DNA of 25,026 nucleotides from Lingula anatina (GCF_001039355.2 NW_019776143.1:79083-104108), one strand, 5' to 3'; positions 1 to 9,475 are shown, counted from the first letter of the stretch. Notes: generated from the letters alone by a model not told the origin. Numbers and translations: made by a program.

Positions 1-428
1 CTCCCCGCGGGGATAGATCGATCTAAAATCTATGGGAATAGAGCCTTACAGTATTCCTGCTAGACCCCTGCCTATTGCTGCAGGGGCCTGGCAATTAAGA
101 CTTTGAGCTGAGATTTAATCCTTTTAATATGGTGTGTGTGAGGGCAGGGAGACCATCAGGGGATTAGGGCAGCTTGCTTTTTAGTGAGATCGGCCATATT
201 TAGTCTGCAGATCAGTTAGTCCTCGGATCATCTGCTCTGAATTCACTCTGAGACATTTGGGAATAGTGCTCAGTCTCGTAGGAACTCACACTGAAGAATA
301 TCACGGAGTGACCGAAAGCTTTGTGAGGTATAGCTCTAATTGAGTGTAGAAAGTAAAAAGTTCAATCTTATGAGGAGATAAAAAATGAGTTGATAAGTCA
401 AGAAAACCCAGCGTATTGCCGCTATAAA

Positions 429-430
<2 letters not shown>
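1..430. other. Non-coding; contains a fragment related to the MITE at 19960
   Basis: I see no coding exon here. The segment at about 171-244, read on the minus strand, has in order CAGAGCAG, TCCGAGG and AAATATGGCCGATC. The 169-bp inverted-repeat element at 19960-20128 has CAGAGCAG, TCCGAGG and AAATATGGTCGATC in the same order. The plus-strand AGCTTn(4-5)TTTAGTG just inside is also shared. This suggests a diverged relative whose other arm is not visible. A 10-bp palindrome CCCCGCGGGG lies at 3-12. Confidence 0.45.

Positions 431-431
<1 letters not shown>

Positions 432-497
<66 letters not shown>
432..497. repeat. (TA)n microsatellite
   Basis: An uninterrupted TA dinucleotide run of about 65 bases in non-coding DNA. 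It is self-complementary and likely length-variable. Confidence 0.97.
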
Positions 498-500
<3 letters not shown>

Positions 501-610
501 AATAGAGCTGTTCTTCTAATTTGGGCTGTATGTCAATCCTAAGAATCATTCTTGTTAAAAAATACAGAAAATGTTACAAAGAAACACTCAACATCATATC
601 AACATAGTTT

Positions 611-667
611 CAACGTTGACCGTCAACATTGATTCAACATTGATTCAATGTTGATTTGCCCACTGGG
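611..667. repeat. Partial copy of the CAACGTTG-type small repeat
   Basis: Several direct and inverted copies of TTGATTCAA, CAACATTG and CAACGTTG end in TTTGCCCACTGGG. The ending and the internal words match the complete inverted-repeat element at 2771-2868 (TTTGCCTGCAGGG end; TTGAATCAACG core). Only one terminus is recognisable, so it is either truncated or its second end has diverged. Confidence 0.55.
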
Positions 668-1082
668 TTAATGGCCACTTGAAAATTAATTAAGCAAATT
701 ACTTTATAACCCTGAATTAACATACTGCCTGCTATCCATATACATTTATTGCACCATATAGCACTCTATAGAACTGTATTGCTTCCAAAACAGAAAACAA
801 TCACACTGGTTTTCCAACACAAGCACTTAAGTCTTATGAAACTTTTCAGTAAGGTTGATTATCATAAGTAACATGGTTTTTCCTTAATCACTATCCTGGC
901 AGCAGTGTCCAAAATAGGGTTTTCTTCAACTTTCATGCAATATAACATAATACTTCACAGCAAAATGACAATCCATTTTTTATAAAAAAATAAAAGTATC
1001 ATGGATATTCAGAAAATGTGATATGGAAAGGTCTCCAAGGCCATGGAAGTTCAAAGTCACACTTTCAATATGCCAAAATATA

Positions 1083-1425
1083 AACAAGAGATAACTGCAC
1101 TGAAATGATTTTCTTTCCATTTTCAACACCTTTTTTACATAAAACAAAATAATCAATTTACTGTCATTTTTAAATGATCAACTAGGAAAATTGTTGACAT
1201 ATAAAAATATCAGAAAAAATATCAATAGAACAATTTTAAATGTCCAATTTGCTCCATTTGGAGATTCTGAACATGGTGAATGAATTGAATGATTGAATCT
1301 GACAAACTGCAATGATGAGTTCCTTTCCATTTTTGATACTTTATTACACAATACACGATAATAGGTTTACCGTCATTTTTATATAATCAACTAACAATAT
1401 TGTTAAGAAGCAGAAAATGTCAAAA
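1083..1425. repeat. Degenerate tandem duplication, about 209-bp period
   Basis: The stretch around 1110-1215 recurs around 1320-1425. Matched landmarks are CTTTCCATTTT followed by a poly-T/A stretch, and GTCATTTTT followed by ATCAACTA (1163 versus 1372, offset 209). The copies differ by many substitutions and small indels, so the duplication is old. No coding potential is seen. Confidence 0.6.
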
Positions 1426-1539
1426 CAACTTTTACATATCTAATTAGTTCCCTAATGAGACTGTTAACATGCCTAAGAATTAAATCTGAAGAAAAACCAC
1501 TTATATATACAAAAAGGCTAATAACTTCATCAAAACTTA

Positions 1540-2312
1540 ACTGATCAAGCTTATTTTCAAACTTGATCTGTATACTGGTCAGACTGATCACTCCTGTGAG
1601 TTGCAAGACAAACGGCTGATTGGTTTTCCTTAAAATGCATTATCAGTGTTGCATGTATGCTGAATAAAGGAAAAAAAAAAACAGTATTACTTTTGTAAAA
1701 ATAGTCCAATCAACCCAATTTTCAAACTTGACCTGTGTATTATGAATCCAAAAGGAAAAACATTTTTACACTTATCATGTTATCGGTGTTATAAAAATGC
1801 TGAAAAAATTGAAAAAAAAAAGAAAACAAACAAAAAACAGGATAACTTCCATAAAAATTGCCCAATCATGCTGATTTTCAAACTTGACCTGTGTATTATG
1901 AATGTTCTTCAGTTCTGTAAATTTCAAGCCAAAAGGTAAAACGGTTTTCCACTTATCATGTTATCGGTGCTGCATATATGCTGATAAAAGTGAAAGAACA
2001 GCATAACTTCCATATAAATGGCCCGATCATTCTGATTTTCAAACTTGACCTGCGTATTATGAATATTCATCAGTTTTGTAAGTTTCAAGCCAAAAAGTAA
2101 AATGGTTTTCCACTTATCGTGTTATCGGTGCTGCATATATGCTGAAAAAAGTGAAAAAAAAAAAAAAAAAACAGCATAACTTAATTCCCTAAAAATCACT
2201 CGATCATGCTGATTTTCGAACTTGACCTGCGTATTATGAATATTCATCAATTCTGTAAGTTTCAAGCCAAAAGAAAAAAAAACAGATTTCCACTTATCGT
2301 GTTATCGGTAAA
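1540..2312. repeat. Tandem repeat array, about 156-178 bp units
   Basis: The landmark TTTTCAAACTTGA(C/T)CTG recurs with its decamer beginning at 1556, 1721, 1877, 2038 and (as TTCGAACTTG) 2216, giving spacings of 165, 156, 161 and 178. Units 2-5 share further blocks in order: GTATTATGAAT, TTTCAAGCC, GGTTTTCCACTTATC, GTTATCGGTG, CATATATGCTGA and GCATAACTT. Spacing differences come mainly from A-runs. The last unit is cut at GTTATCGGT (about 2308) and abuts a GAC/GGC-rich stretch. Short frames within it change from unit to unit and are not genes. The first unit is the most divergent. Confidence 0.85.
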
Positions 2313-2385
2313 AGTGCACGGCGACGACGGCGACGACAGACGAAGGTGATGGCTATATGTACAGACACATCTGTGTCTGTACATA
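2312..2385. repeat. CGA/CGG triplet stretch followed by a 14-bp-arm hairpin
   Basis: A short imperfect CGACGACGG repeat (about 2319-2340) directly follows the tandem array. It is followed by a perfect inverted repeat: TATGTACAGACACA at 2356-2369 and its exact complement at 2372-2385, with only 2 bases between. The order tandem array, short-unit repeat, hairpin resembles non-autonomous Helentron-type elements such as the oyster pearl elements. That assignment is inference. Confidence 0.75.
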
Positions 2386-2539
2386 AAAAGGGGACACCAC
2401 CTCCAGTGCTGTGCTTGACAAGCTCTACAAAATGCAGTAAACAAGAGTTCTCAGTATTTTTGTTGAAAAGTAGGCCTACCATTTCAAACAAAATCGTACA
2501 GAAAAGTAAAAATTTAAATCCAAATTTGTGAAGTGCGGT

Positions 2540-2700
2540 ACATGGCAAAAAGTAGGTTAAAGGTCATTTCAAGGTCACAGTAAGATTACGCAACTTATCT
2601 CTGCCAGTTTTGGAGAAATAAGGGACTTAAATGTTGCGAAGTTCAGTTCATGGTGAAAAGAAGTTCAAAGGTCAATTTCAAGGTCACAGTTAGAGATCCA
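2540..2700. repeat. Two-unit repeat with AGGTCA direct repeats
   Basis: Two related segments about 110 bp apart each contain CATGG(C/T)(A/G)AAAAG, then AAAGGTCA, then TTTCAAGGTCACAGT. This places AGGTCA direct repeats spaced by 5 bases (2561-2577) and by 6 bases (2669-2686). AGGTCA is the nuclear-receptor half-site, but the context is repetitive DNA and no gene is adjacent. Confidence 0.6.
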
Positions 2701-2770
2701 GTTTATGACTTCCTATTCAAGTTCAATAGTAACATGGGCCTACATGTAGGCCTATGTCTTGGAGACATAA

Positions 2771-2868
2771 CCCAGCAGACAAACGACATTGGTTCACCGT
2801 TGAATCAACGTTAATTTTGGTGGATCAACGTTGAATCAACGTAGAATCAATGTCGTTTGCCTGCAGGG
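2771..2868. mobile_element. 98-bp inverted-repeat element (MITE-like)
   Basis: Terminal arms of 21 bp at 2771-2791 and 2848-2868 are inverted copies with 19 of 21 matches, beginning CCCAGCAG and ending CTGCAGGG. The interior is built of TTGAATCAACG and CAACGTTG words, themselves partly palindromic. No clear target-site duplication is visible. A partial relative lies at 611-667. Confidence 0.7.
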
Positions 2869-4200
2869 AAGGGAATATATAACATATTGCAATTTTGAAG
2901 TTTGGAGTAATGTGCTATCAGAGAGCGATACCAGTGTCAATTAAGTAGGCTAACAACAAAGCTGCCATCTCAGTTCTAAGATCAAAAAGATTTCTTTATT
3001 CAGTTTTAATCACATATTTACAACACTTACGTAGCTAGTTAAATAACATTATTTCATGTGTAACTTTTTTACTTTCTGCTGAGAGACTCTGGAAGATAAC
3101 TCTCACACATAGGCCTACCTAATGCATGCCAACACATCTTTTGCTTTTGACTTCATTCAAGTACGTGTGAATAAAATACTTCAGATCCACAGTAACTCAG
3201 CTTTGAACCCAAATAAATCTTATCATAATTGATCTCCTGTTCAAATAAGTTTTGAGCCTCAAAAACTCTTGCAAATAAAATTTAACAATCTATATTACCC
3301 ATAAAATTCTATATTATAAAAGTTAAAACCATTTTACTCAAAAGCTTGCTTAATTAATTACAGTTGTAAACATTTGGTGTAAAGAAAATGACTTACACTT
3401 TCACTAATTGCAGATAATAATTAAAATGGAATCAAATGTGTAAAAGGATAGGGAGTTATTGAGTGTAACTTAATTTTCATCAAGAGTCAACAAGTGTAGA
3501 ACATGTTTTCAGTGTCAGAAAAAAGATGGAAAAGGTTAAAGTCAATAACAGTTTATGTGATTGGTTAATTTCATAACATATTTTACTTTTGATCAACTGT
3601 TTATCACACGATAGCTGAGTTTTGGATAAGGTCCAAGCATGAGTAATACAAATAATATTTTAGATATTTTTAATTGAAAACAAGTCTCTTAGAAATTACC
3701 TAATAAGGAAATGTTGAATGGTGATTTGCAACATGAGAATGGAAAACCCTTTGTAATCATGCAAAGACAATGGAAAGAAAACAAGTCAATGCATGATCAG
3801 TGCGGAGAAAGAGAGTATAAATATTTGTGAAGTTGTATGAAAATAGAGTCGGTGAATAAACGTTTGAAATCTCCAGGCCGTCGTTATTTGTCACTAGAAC
3901 ACATTGTTTAATAGTGTAACAAACAAACTTATAAAAAGTTGTAAAAAAATAAATAAATAAATAAATCTGTATAATTCCTTGACATAATTTAAACAAATAA
4001 TATGGCAAGAATCTTACTAAATGCAATATATGTTTATTACAAACAAAAGCTAGGCACAACAAAACAAGTGTAGAAAAAGCAAGCATTTGAGTAAACCATC
4101 CTCCTTTTGTTTAATATTTACATTTAAACAATTTAATACTGGCACAATGCTAATTTCTCTCCTCCCTTTATATGAAAAGAAATATACATTTATTCAAGGA
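2869..4200. other. Non-coding, AT-rich, nothing recognised
   Basis: No exon-like stretch, RNA gene or clear element is seen. A minus-strand open frame at 3757-4086 is rich in Phe, Leu and Tyr, as expected from AT-rich DNA, and shows no domain. A short AAAT run lies at about 3949-3966. On the minus strand two purine tracts (about 4090-4105 and 4155-4170) and an AATAAA (about 4030) follow the membrane-helix frames described at 4266-4828. Confidence 0.5.
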
Positions 4201-4265
4201 TAAACCAGAAATTGAACATTCAGAAAAATGATTCTGGCATCAAAATTCTCTTGGAGTACTTTCAT

Positions 4266-4828
4266 TTATTTCGAATACCTCCAGCAATTTATTTGAACCT
4301 TAACTGGCAAGTAAAGAGCCTTTTGATTGACCTGTTTGATAATTTCTACATCTCCCCATTCAAAATGAATAGTCAGAAAAACACCCTTGGTGAGATAAAC
4401 ACTTGTCAATACGGTTTCATAGGTTACATTGTAATTGTTTGGACAATATGATAATGTTTTGATGGGCAAAATAATGAACCGCTCTTCTGTAACCAATTCG
4501 ATAGCAAGACAATTCATTGAACATACCCCAATCAAGATGGCAATAAATAAAATAATAACAACGCATGATGTTATAATTGACACATTTTCATGTTCAACCA
4601 TTCAAACCAAGTTGATGTTGGCATTGGTGTTGTGGTGATGGTATAAGCAAAAGTTGGAGCTGCTTTGACCTTTTGAATTGCCAGTAAAGTTGTTGATAAA
4701 ACTTTCTTCTTGTAACCTACTGCTAACGATAACAATATTGACATTCCTGCAACAGTTAAAGCTATGTAGGTTAAAATTTCGGTAAAATTATTATTTACAT
4801 GTGGTAATTCAACAATGGGGTCCGCCAT
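4266..4828 (-). other. Two overlapping frames with predicted membrane helices; unrecognised
   Basis: The upstream frame (4828 down to 4571, 85 codons) has one hydrophobic helix-length stretch at about residues 18-38, then basic residues and a Thr/Pro-rich part. The second frame (4601 down to 4266, 111 codons) overlaps it by about 31 bases in another frame. It has a strongly hydrophobic stretch at about residues 9-27 just after its start, then a moderately polar tail with NxT/NxS sites. I recognise neither product. The overlap could be two small membrane proteins, a frameshifted single ORF, a decayed insertion such as a retroelement accessory ORF, or chance. No splice context, reverse transcriptase or flanking LTR pair is seen. 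Confidence 0.3.
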
Positions 4829-4836
4829 ATAGATAA

Positions 4837-4986
4837 ACGTCCCAATAAAATATTCGTCCCGATAGATACGTCTCTATACATACACGTCTCAATAGATTTA
4901 CGTCTCGTTAAATTTACGTTCCGATAGATCCACCAACAGTTTCCTATAAACCCACGTATCTTTAGATCCAGGTACCGCTAGATCCA
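4837..4986. repeat. 16-bp degenerate minisatellite
   Basis: The motif ACGTCTC followed by a GATAGAT-like half recurs at 4837, 4854, 4868, 4884, 4900, 4916, 4954 and (as GGTACCG) about 4971. Spacings are mostly 16 bases and there is one interruption at about 4932-4953. Units carry frequent C/T and A/G changes. The array directly abuts the start of the membrane-helix frame on the minus strand. Confidence 0.7.
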
Positions 4987-5909
4987 TCTATCCGACATCG
5001 TAATTAATCGGCTAAAATGCCGATATAAACTTGAGATACAGGTATGAGGCTTTCGAGAGATAGTCTGGATGCGAGTTCTGACCCACTCAGTGAGATGACT
5101 TAATTACAACCTGATATTTATTTATTTATTTATATATTTATTAGGTGTTCAAACAAGTCATAGGCCTACATGTACGTTCGCGTCTACACGTCTTTACTAT
5201 CGTTTACTATCATTTACTCCATTCCGCAATGTACGCACGTAACTTCATCAATGTAAACTACTTGGATATAAAAACGACACAAATTCGTTATTATGTCCAA
5301 GATGTAAGTAACTTCTATATATATACAGCCGATTTTTGCCTGCAAACTTTGTGTATGTTTGTCAACCATACAGTAATGGTTTCTATCAAGTAGGCCTATA
5401 CAAGACAGTTATCAGGCAGAATCATTAATGAAATGCCCAAATAAATCATACACAGTATACATGTANCCCACAATGAAACTATGATATTACCGATGATTTA
5501 AAAGACAACAGATTTATGATTGTAGTTTCAAATTTTTGTCGATTTTTCGATACGTCGACCTGAAAGCAAAGTGACACTGCTGCAAGGGTTTTATTCCGAT
5601 GAAAAATAAGAACAAAACGTAAATAATAGAATTAACTGTTCGAGTCTGAACGAAAAGGTTGCTAAAGCAGGACAGAGCAAACAGATCCCTTATTAAACAG
5701 TTGGCTCAGAAGGCTGAAGTACATATACATATACATATACATCGACGACAACTAACACTTTCTGGAATCACTTTATCAATAAACAAAGTGTGATTATAAT
5801 AATTATAATCAGGCAGTGGTATCTGTATACTATATTTTATTTCTCTTTTTATGTTTTTTTTTTTAATTTTCGTCAGCAACACCCGTCGTGAGATTTACCC
5901 TGTACATAC
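4987..5909. other. Region downstream of gene A exon 4; no exon found
   Basis: This is where the next exon of protease A would be expected, since gene B introns are 0.2-1.9 kb. No frame on the minus strand encodes a GDSGGP-like or PGVYT-like motif. Visible features are a TTTA run at about 5117-5143, one ambiguous base at 5466, a TACATA run at about 5720-5742 and a T-run at about 5855. Confidence 0.5.
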
Positions 5910-6166
5910 GTTTAGAAAAGCCCCAACCAGCGACAATGCATTTGGTTCCGCCATCTTCTCGGAAGGTAGGCAAACAGATAGGGCTGACGTATTTACTCCC
6001 AGCCACAGGTCGGTCAAGTTTCACCAACGTCACATCATTGTTCAGAGTTGCTGGATCAAAATCTGGATGGTTTTCCCACGTAGCTACAGTATAAACTTGC
6101 TCAGAACCCTCCTCCAGTAGCAGGTCTGACTCTCCAAGCGTGATCTGCCACTGGTCTAGTCTTTCA
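5910..6166 (-). CDS. Gene A exon 4: catalytic Asp exon
   Basis: 257 bases, phase 2 to phase 1, acceptor TTTAG and donor GTATGT. It encodes GES..., the Asp200 motif NNDVTLVKL, SPICLP with the Cys that pairs with the propeptide, and CIVAGWG. It ends eleven bases after the GWG codons, the same place as the matching exon of gene B. Confidence 0.88.
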
Positions 6167-9004
6167 CTAAATTAATAATGATAGGCTTTGTATAATGAAA
6201 ACACATTTTAAACACCATTTGCTAGTGGTGAGCGCGCGCGCCCGCGAGAGAGAGAGAGAGAGAGAGGGAGGGAGAGAGAGAGAGATCAACCGTAAATTAC
6301 TGATGATCATAACAGGATATACATGTAGGCCCTACTTGTACCTCGATTAATATACATATGCAATTAAAGGAGAATCAATTAGGTCGATAACATAATATTT
6401 AGATAACTACATGTACAAATATCTAATGAGCAAAAAAAAAAAGATTTATTTAAAATACATGCAGCTAAGAGTGTTAGATGCCGCCACACAACAAAACAAA
6501 ATCAGAGAGAGAGGGGATATAGAAAGAAAGAGTGATGATAACGATAAAAATATCAAATAATTTCTCAGTTAACACTCGTGGTATTTTCATCAATCATCTT
6601 TATTCAAGCCATTAACTATGTATTAATACAATAATATGAAAAAAGATGTGTTCACAGAGAAATATGAATGATGTTCTTTAATGTAAAAAGAATAGAGAAA
6701 GGACGTGGCACACATGGAATACACGATACATGTAACTTACCCGAAAAACGTAGCACAGTGAGCCGCAGTGAGCATAAACTGTGGGGCAATAAGTACTCCT
6801 CCACACAAATGACCCAGTATAGGGGGGCGACCATAAGCTATTTGTGCCTACAATATATGATAGAACATTCGACTGTGAAAAAGATGTACATTTCATTGGC
6901 ATTGACAAATAAATGAAAAAGGTGTATATGTAATTGGCACTTTGGAGCCATTTCAGTCTTAAAAGTGAACTGCGATTTACAAAATTGCACATACTGTATA
7001 TCGATTTGTAGATTTGCCAGAAAGCAATATACACAGATTTACTCAAATAAAGATGAAATATTTAACACCAATAACCGAAATTTGCAAGCGTATATTGCAA
7101 CTTTGTATCTTATCAAAATTCCATAAACTTGAAATGATTGCTGTGGCACTTCCAGCAGAAAGCGCATCATCTGACCCACGTATTCTCTAAGCAATTAAAA
7201 GGGTACAAGATCGATTTTAGGCAGAGGAAAGGAACTTATATATTGCAAAGAGAATTATTCCCTATTCCCCTTAGAATAGATAGATCGTTATTTTAGAAAT
7301 TGCGGTGGGCGAAAAATTCCATTACCCCCATCATTTCATTACGCGTTGTGACCAAATGCGCGTATTTTTGACACTTTTAAGTCATTTTTCCTTAAGAGTC
7401 GAACTTTCTAATGCGCTCAATTTGGGCAAAATAATGCAAGTGAATAATGATTCATCCCGTAAGTGTCGGTGGTAGCATTTTGGATAATGATATTCAAATA
7501 ATGGTGCGAAATGGTCTTTTCAAGCAACATTTTTGTTCGAATAACTGTGGTTCATCTCTTTTTCCTAACCAGTGTTTTTATTTGGAAATATCCTTTATCA
7601 TCATGTTACGTAAACTTACCTGTTCTTTTGCTTTCAGTATTTTAAAACGTACCACGTAAAACACCATTCACCTTATAAAGCACCCTGAATCAACAGACCT
7701 CACCTCTGGTAACAGTCAAAACAACGGAGGAGCGCATACTATGTAGAGTTTTATTTACCCTAAGTTCTCAAAAACACAGTAACACTCGTTCAATTCTAAC
7801 ACCCCGACTTCAAGAGAAGTCACCCTGACTCTCCCCCATACCTCTATACCGACAACTCTGCGTTACCTAGTTAAATCAGTAGATCTAGAAAAGAGGCGGT
7901 ATATTAACTCACCACCCAAGGCCAGTTCCCTGGCTCTGCAGGTTTACCACCGATGATCCTCTTTCTACTGTCTCTGAATCCGGGCGTGGGGAGACTCTGA
8001 ACGCCGCATTGGTGGGATGAAGGTTCTGTAGGGGGGAATTTGGATAGAAACTCTTTAAGGCCCTTGTCATCTGTGGAACCTGGTTTTTCCTGCCACCATT
8101 TGTTATCTTTAAACCATAGCCGGCCGTGCAGTTGGTTTTCTTTATATGGAAAATGGTGGTTATATTCCCATGAGTTACCGTTAAAAATGAACCGGCCATC
8201 CGTAGTTGGTATGAGCCCGCCAGCTGAAATTAAAGAGACAAGCTTGGCAGGTTAGGGTTATTTGTTTAGTTTTTTTTTCATTATGATAACTGTAGTGTCT
8301 TTGGCTGTGCTCACCCTTTTGTTTTAATGTATTGGTGTGAACTTAATGCTTCATGAGACGATTTCGTTTCACGGGAGAAAACCAGTTTTGCACTTGACTG
8401 ATCTAATCATCTTCTCCATTCCCTGTACGACATCTGTTTTGATGCGTAAATATAAGTCTACAAGAGCAGTGCTCGTGACATGCAGAGAAAAATATGTACC
8501 ATTGCATGCTCAGTTTTCATCTCATTACCTGAATTTTGAATTAGGTTGGACCTTTCTCTGTTGTTGAAAAACACGTGTAATGCAATGGTTGCTTTTTTAT
8601 TTCAATTAGACAAATTAGAAAGTATTGATTTTATGGAAATGACTCGGAAAATAAACACTGAAATTCAGTCCCATCAAGTAAATGATGTTCAAGATCGCAA
8701 TAGTTCTAATTCACTAGTTCGGAAAAAAGGAAAAAAAACAGGTATAAATTTTAAGTTTCGGTGGTCGTGCTCGGTCAAGAAAAGGTCGTCTTTTACGCGT
8801 ACGGTGATTAAGTGACGGAGTGATTCCTTTGAAAAATATTCGACGACGTCATTAAATTTGCTTATGTTTTATTTCGTGTCAATATTCCACAGGCATCTCT
8901 TTAACTGGCATTCATATCCAAATCATGTGCTGCAACCTTTTGGAAAAATCACAATATCATTTTAAGATATATGAAAAATACAGAAAAAAAAGAAAAAGAA
9001 AAGG

Positions 9005-9046
<42 letters not shown>

Positions 9047-9475
9047 GAGAAAAGATAAAAATAAAAGAAAAAATAATTGTATCCCAACCGACAGTGTTGA
9101 AAAGACAAGAAATGCTTGGATAATCATCCATTTAATTCTGGCTTCCGATACTTGGATAACCATGTATTCACTTCTGGCTAAAATTGACTAGAGAAAAACT
9201 GTATAATAAACTTTTTTTAAAACATTTTAGTACGGTTAACTACATCTTTTTTCTAATTCAACAGAGCTTGGCTACCTTTAACTTTCTACGAAACTAGTGG
9301 ATGAAATAAATAATTAATCTTAATACAAATGACACCACGTCGAGACACTGTAAACAGTAAGCAATTAGAAATAATTTGGCAGCTGCTCCTACTGATATTC
9401 GTATAAATATTAAAACAATATTCTACCTGATAACTGAAAGCCGATCAAAAGAACCACTATCAAACTCATCTTCAT
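5910..9475 (-). CDS. Gene A: secreted trypsin-like serine protease with novel propeptide, 3' end not found
   Basis: Four exons read 9475-9427, 8223-7913, 6847-6741 and 6166-5910, with GT-AG junctions of phases 1, 0, 2 and 1, giving 241 codons. Residues 1-16 are a hydrophobic signal peptide (MKMSLIVVLLIGFQLS). Residues 17-88 are a cysteine-free pro-region rich in Trp, Phe, Tyr and Asn. Cys89 probably tethers the propeptide to the catalytic domain. The chain is cut after Arg105 (SRKR|IIGG), leaving mature Ile106. His150 lies in LTAAHC and Asp200 in NNDVTLVKL; the GWG motif is near the end of exon 4. The family then needs a C-terminal exon set with GDSGGP, which I cannot find between 5909 and 1. 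Either it lies outside the window, is lost in assembly, or the gene is truncated. The likely role is extracellular proteolysis cleaving after basic or other residues; specificity cannot be read because position 189 is missing. Confidence 0.88.
6231..6285. repeat. GC-alternating run next to a (GA)n tract
   Basis: AGCGCGCGCGCCCGCG at 6231-6246 runs straight into about 38 bases of GA/GGGA repeats, in intron 3 of gene A. Alternating GC can adopt Z-DNA and GA tracts can form triplexes; no function is implied by the sequence alone. Confidence 0.9.
6741..6847 (-). CDS. Gene A exon 3: catalytic His exon
   Basis: 107 bases, phase 0 to phase 2. It encodes the CGGVLIAP strand and LTAAHC with catalytic His150. 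The acceptor TTGTAG at 6853-6848 is chosen over a nearer AG (AAATAG) because only the former keeps the phase-0 join and the reading frame of the His motif. Donor GTAAGT. Confidence 0.88.
7913..8223 (-). CDS. Gene A exon 2: propeptide and activation site
   Basis: 311 bases, acceptor TTTCAG at 8224-8229 and donor GTGAGT at 7912-7907, joining phase 1 to phase 0. It encodes residues 17-120: the aromatic-rich pro-region (WEY, LWF, KWW), a Pro/Ser linker with Cys89, then SRKR|IIGG and NWPWV. It has no internal ATG in the coding frame; an overlapping ATG-initiated frame (8199-7909) is a shadow. Confidence 0.88.
9007..9044. repeat. (GA)n microsatellite in gene A intron 1
   Basis: About 36 bases of uninterrupted GA inside the 1.2-kb first intron (8224-9426). 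Open frames crossing it (RERERE or SLSLSL) are artefacts of the repeat. Confidence 0.96.
9427..9475 (-). CDS. Gene A exon 1: signal peptide
   Basis: ATG at 9475-9473 starts a 16-residue hydrophobic leader. The donor is G|GTAGAA (phase 1). The split codon with exon 2 gives Ala17, a plausible signal-peptidase site. A second in-frame ATG lies two codons downstream; the first is chosen because it fits a signal peptide. Confidence 0.85.

Noticed and set aside
2262-2548. Overlapping frames on both strands around the hairpin
   Set aside because: They are products of the palindrome and the triplet repeat; arginine runs come from CGA/CGG units.
3757-4086. Minus-strand 109-codon hydrophobic frame
   Set aside because: Phe/Leu/Tyr-rich content is expected from AT-rich DNA; it includes a translated TTTA repeat and has no coherent domain.
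7909-8199. Minus-strand 96-codon open frame starting with ATG
   Set aside because: It overlaps gene A exon 2 in another frame. The true frame carries SRKR|IIGG, WPWV and the Cys-Gly tether and joins exons 1 and 3 in phase.
8925-9191. Plus-strand frame rich in Arg-Glu dipeptides
   Set aside because: It is a translation of the (GA)n run in gene A intron 1.
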